From: an uncultured Clostridia bacterium
GTDB taxonomy: Bacteria > Bacillota > Clostridia > Oscillospirales > Oscillospiraceae
Reading direction: 5' to 3'
DNA length: 13,201 nt
Assembly (NCBI GenBank): GCA_947177005.1
Contig: CAMWSZ010000036.1
Location: 1 to 13,201 of the forward strand
In this document: piece by piece, positions 12,827-13,201 of the stretch
How the letters are laid out: each line of letters begins with the position of its first letter
Numbering within the stretch: position 1 is the stretch's first letter
Translations under genes and position numbers: made by a program
The notes under the pieces: model-generated
Told to the model about the DNA's origin: nothing
What the model saw: the letters and a program-made list of their open reading frames with translations, nothing else
Database searches by the model: none

Positions 12827-13201
12827 TCAGGGTTTGGCCAGTTCGTTAATATCGGGTTTATCCAGGATCTCGGTGATCCGGATGCCGAAGTTGTCGTCGA
12901 TGACCACCACGTCGCCCCGGGCGATGCACTGTCCGTTGACCAGCAGGTCCACCTGATCACCGGCCAGCTTATCCAGCACCACCAGCGACCCTTTGGAGAA
13001 CGCGACGATATCCTGGATTTTCCGTCTTGTACGGCCGATTTCCACGGCCACCTCCAGGGACACGGACATAATCAGGTCCAGATTCTGTTTCTGCTCCTGA
13101 CTGAGCCGGGTTTCCTCGCTGAACTCCTGCATTTTGGCCGGCTGGGCCTTGATGACCTTCGGCTCGGGGGGCTGTACCGGCTGCTGCGGCGGGTACGGAT
13201 A
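12827..13201 (-). CDS. fliY: FliY/FliN, flagellar switch (C-ring) protein, C-terminal part (5' end outside window)
   Basis: The frame is open to the right edge and gives 124 residues. It begins with a proline/glutamine-rich linker (PYPPQQPVQPPEP), then a FliN domain. Diagnostic segments are LDLIMSVSLEVAVEIGRTRR, SLVVLDKLAGDQVDLLVNG, and ARGDVVVIDDNFGIRITEIL. FliN forms the lower C-ring with FliM and takes part in switching and export docking. In Firmicutes with CheC the usual protein is FliY, which has a CheC-like domain before the FliN domain. The proline-rich linker and the gene's place directly before cheY suggest FliY, but the N-terminal part is not visible, so simple FliN cannot be excluded. 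An internal ATG at 13130-13132 is inside the linker and is not the true start. Confidence 0.88.
   Translation of the reverse strand, partial: YPYPPQQPVQPPEPKVIKAQPAKMQEFSEETRLSQEQKQNLDLIMSVSLEVAVEIGRTRRKIQDIVAFSKGSLVVLDKLAGDQVDLLVNGQCIARGDVVVIDDNFGIRITEILDKPDINELAKP

Overview
The window is the distal half of a large flagellar and chemotaxis operon of a Gram-positive, Clostridia-like bacterium. Nearly everything from position 1064 to the right edge is read on the minus strand. Three things point to a Firmicute: strong AGGAGG-type ribosome binding sites; CheC, CheD and CheV together; and the order fliY/N-cheY-fliO-fliP-fliQ-fliR-flhB-flhA-sigma, which follows the Bacillus/Clostridium fla/che operon. 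The GC-rich coding, and the sigma gene directly after flhA, would fit an Oscillospirales-type gut bacterium. That last placement is inference only.

Layout in transcription order (right to left): the 3' part of fliY/fliN (C-ring), cheY, fliO, fliP, fliQ, fliR, flhB and flhA (the type III export gate), a sigma-28 family factor, two rod/hook-type genes (flgF- and flgG-like), cheC, cheD, cheV, and an EAL-HDOD protein with a degenerate EAL site. Genes overlap or lie within 100 bases of each other. The operon ends at a hairpin near 984-1030. On the other side of that hairpin, two plus-strand genes converge on it: the end of a ParA/Soj-like ATPase, and a ComFB-domain protein with a long proline/alanine-rich N-terminal part.

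How the genes work together: FliO/P/Q/R and FlhB/FlhA form the export gate, through which the rod proteins leave the cell. FliY/N and CheY connect the chemotaxis signal to the switch. CheC, CheD and CheV are adaptation components. The sigma factor should switch on late flagellar genes. The EAL-HDOD protein and ComFB suggest a second-messenger (c-di-nucleotide) layer next to motility.

The most notable observation is an in-frame TAG inside the sigma-28 gene (6281-6283). It sits immediately before the region 4.2 helix-turn-helix, which continues intact in the same frame to a TGA at 6152. TAG also ends fliQ and fliR at normal lengths, so it is an ordinary stop codon here. The sigma factor is therefore truncated, read through, or misassembled. 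Other points: flhF and flhG are missing from the place they usually occupy between flhA and the sigma gene; CheC has a Ser in place of the conserved Asn in its first phosphatase motif; and the ComFB protein has an unusual architecture. No mobile element, CRISPR array, tRNA or rRNA was seen. No gene-free stretch is longer than about 100 bases.
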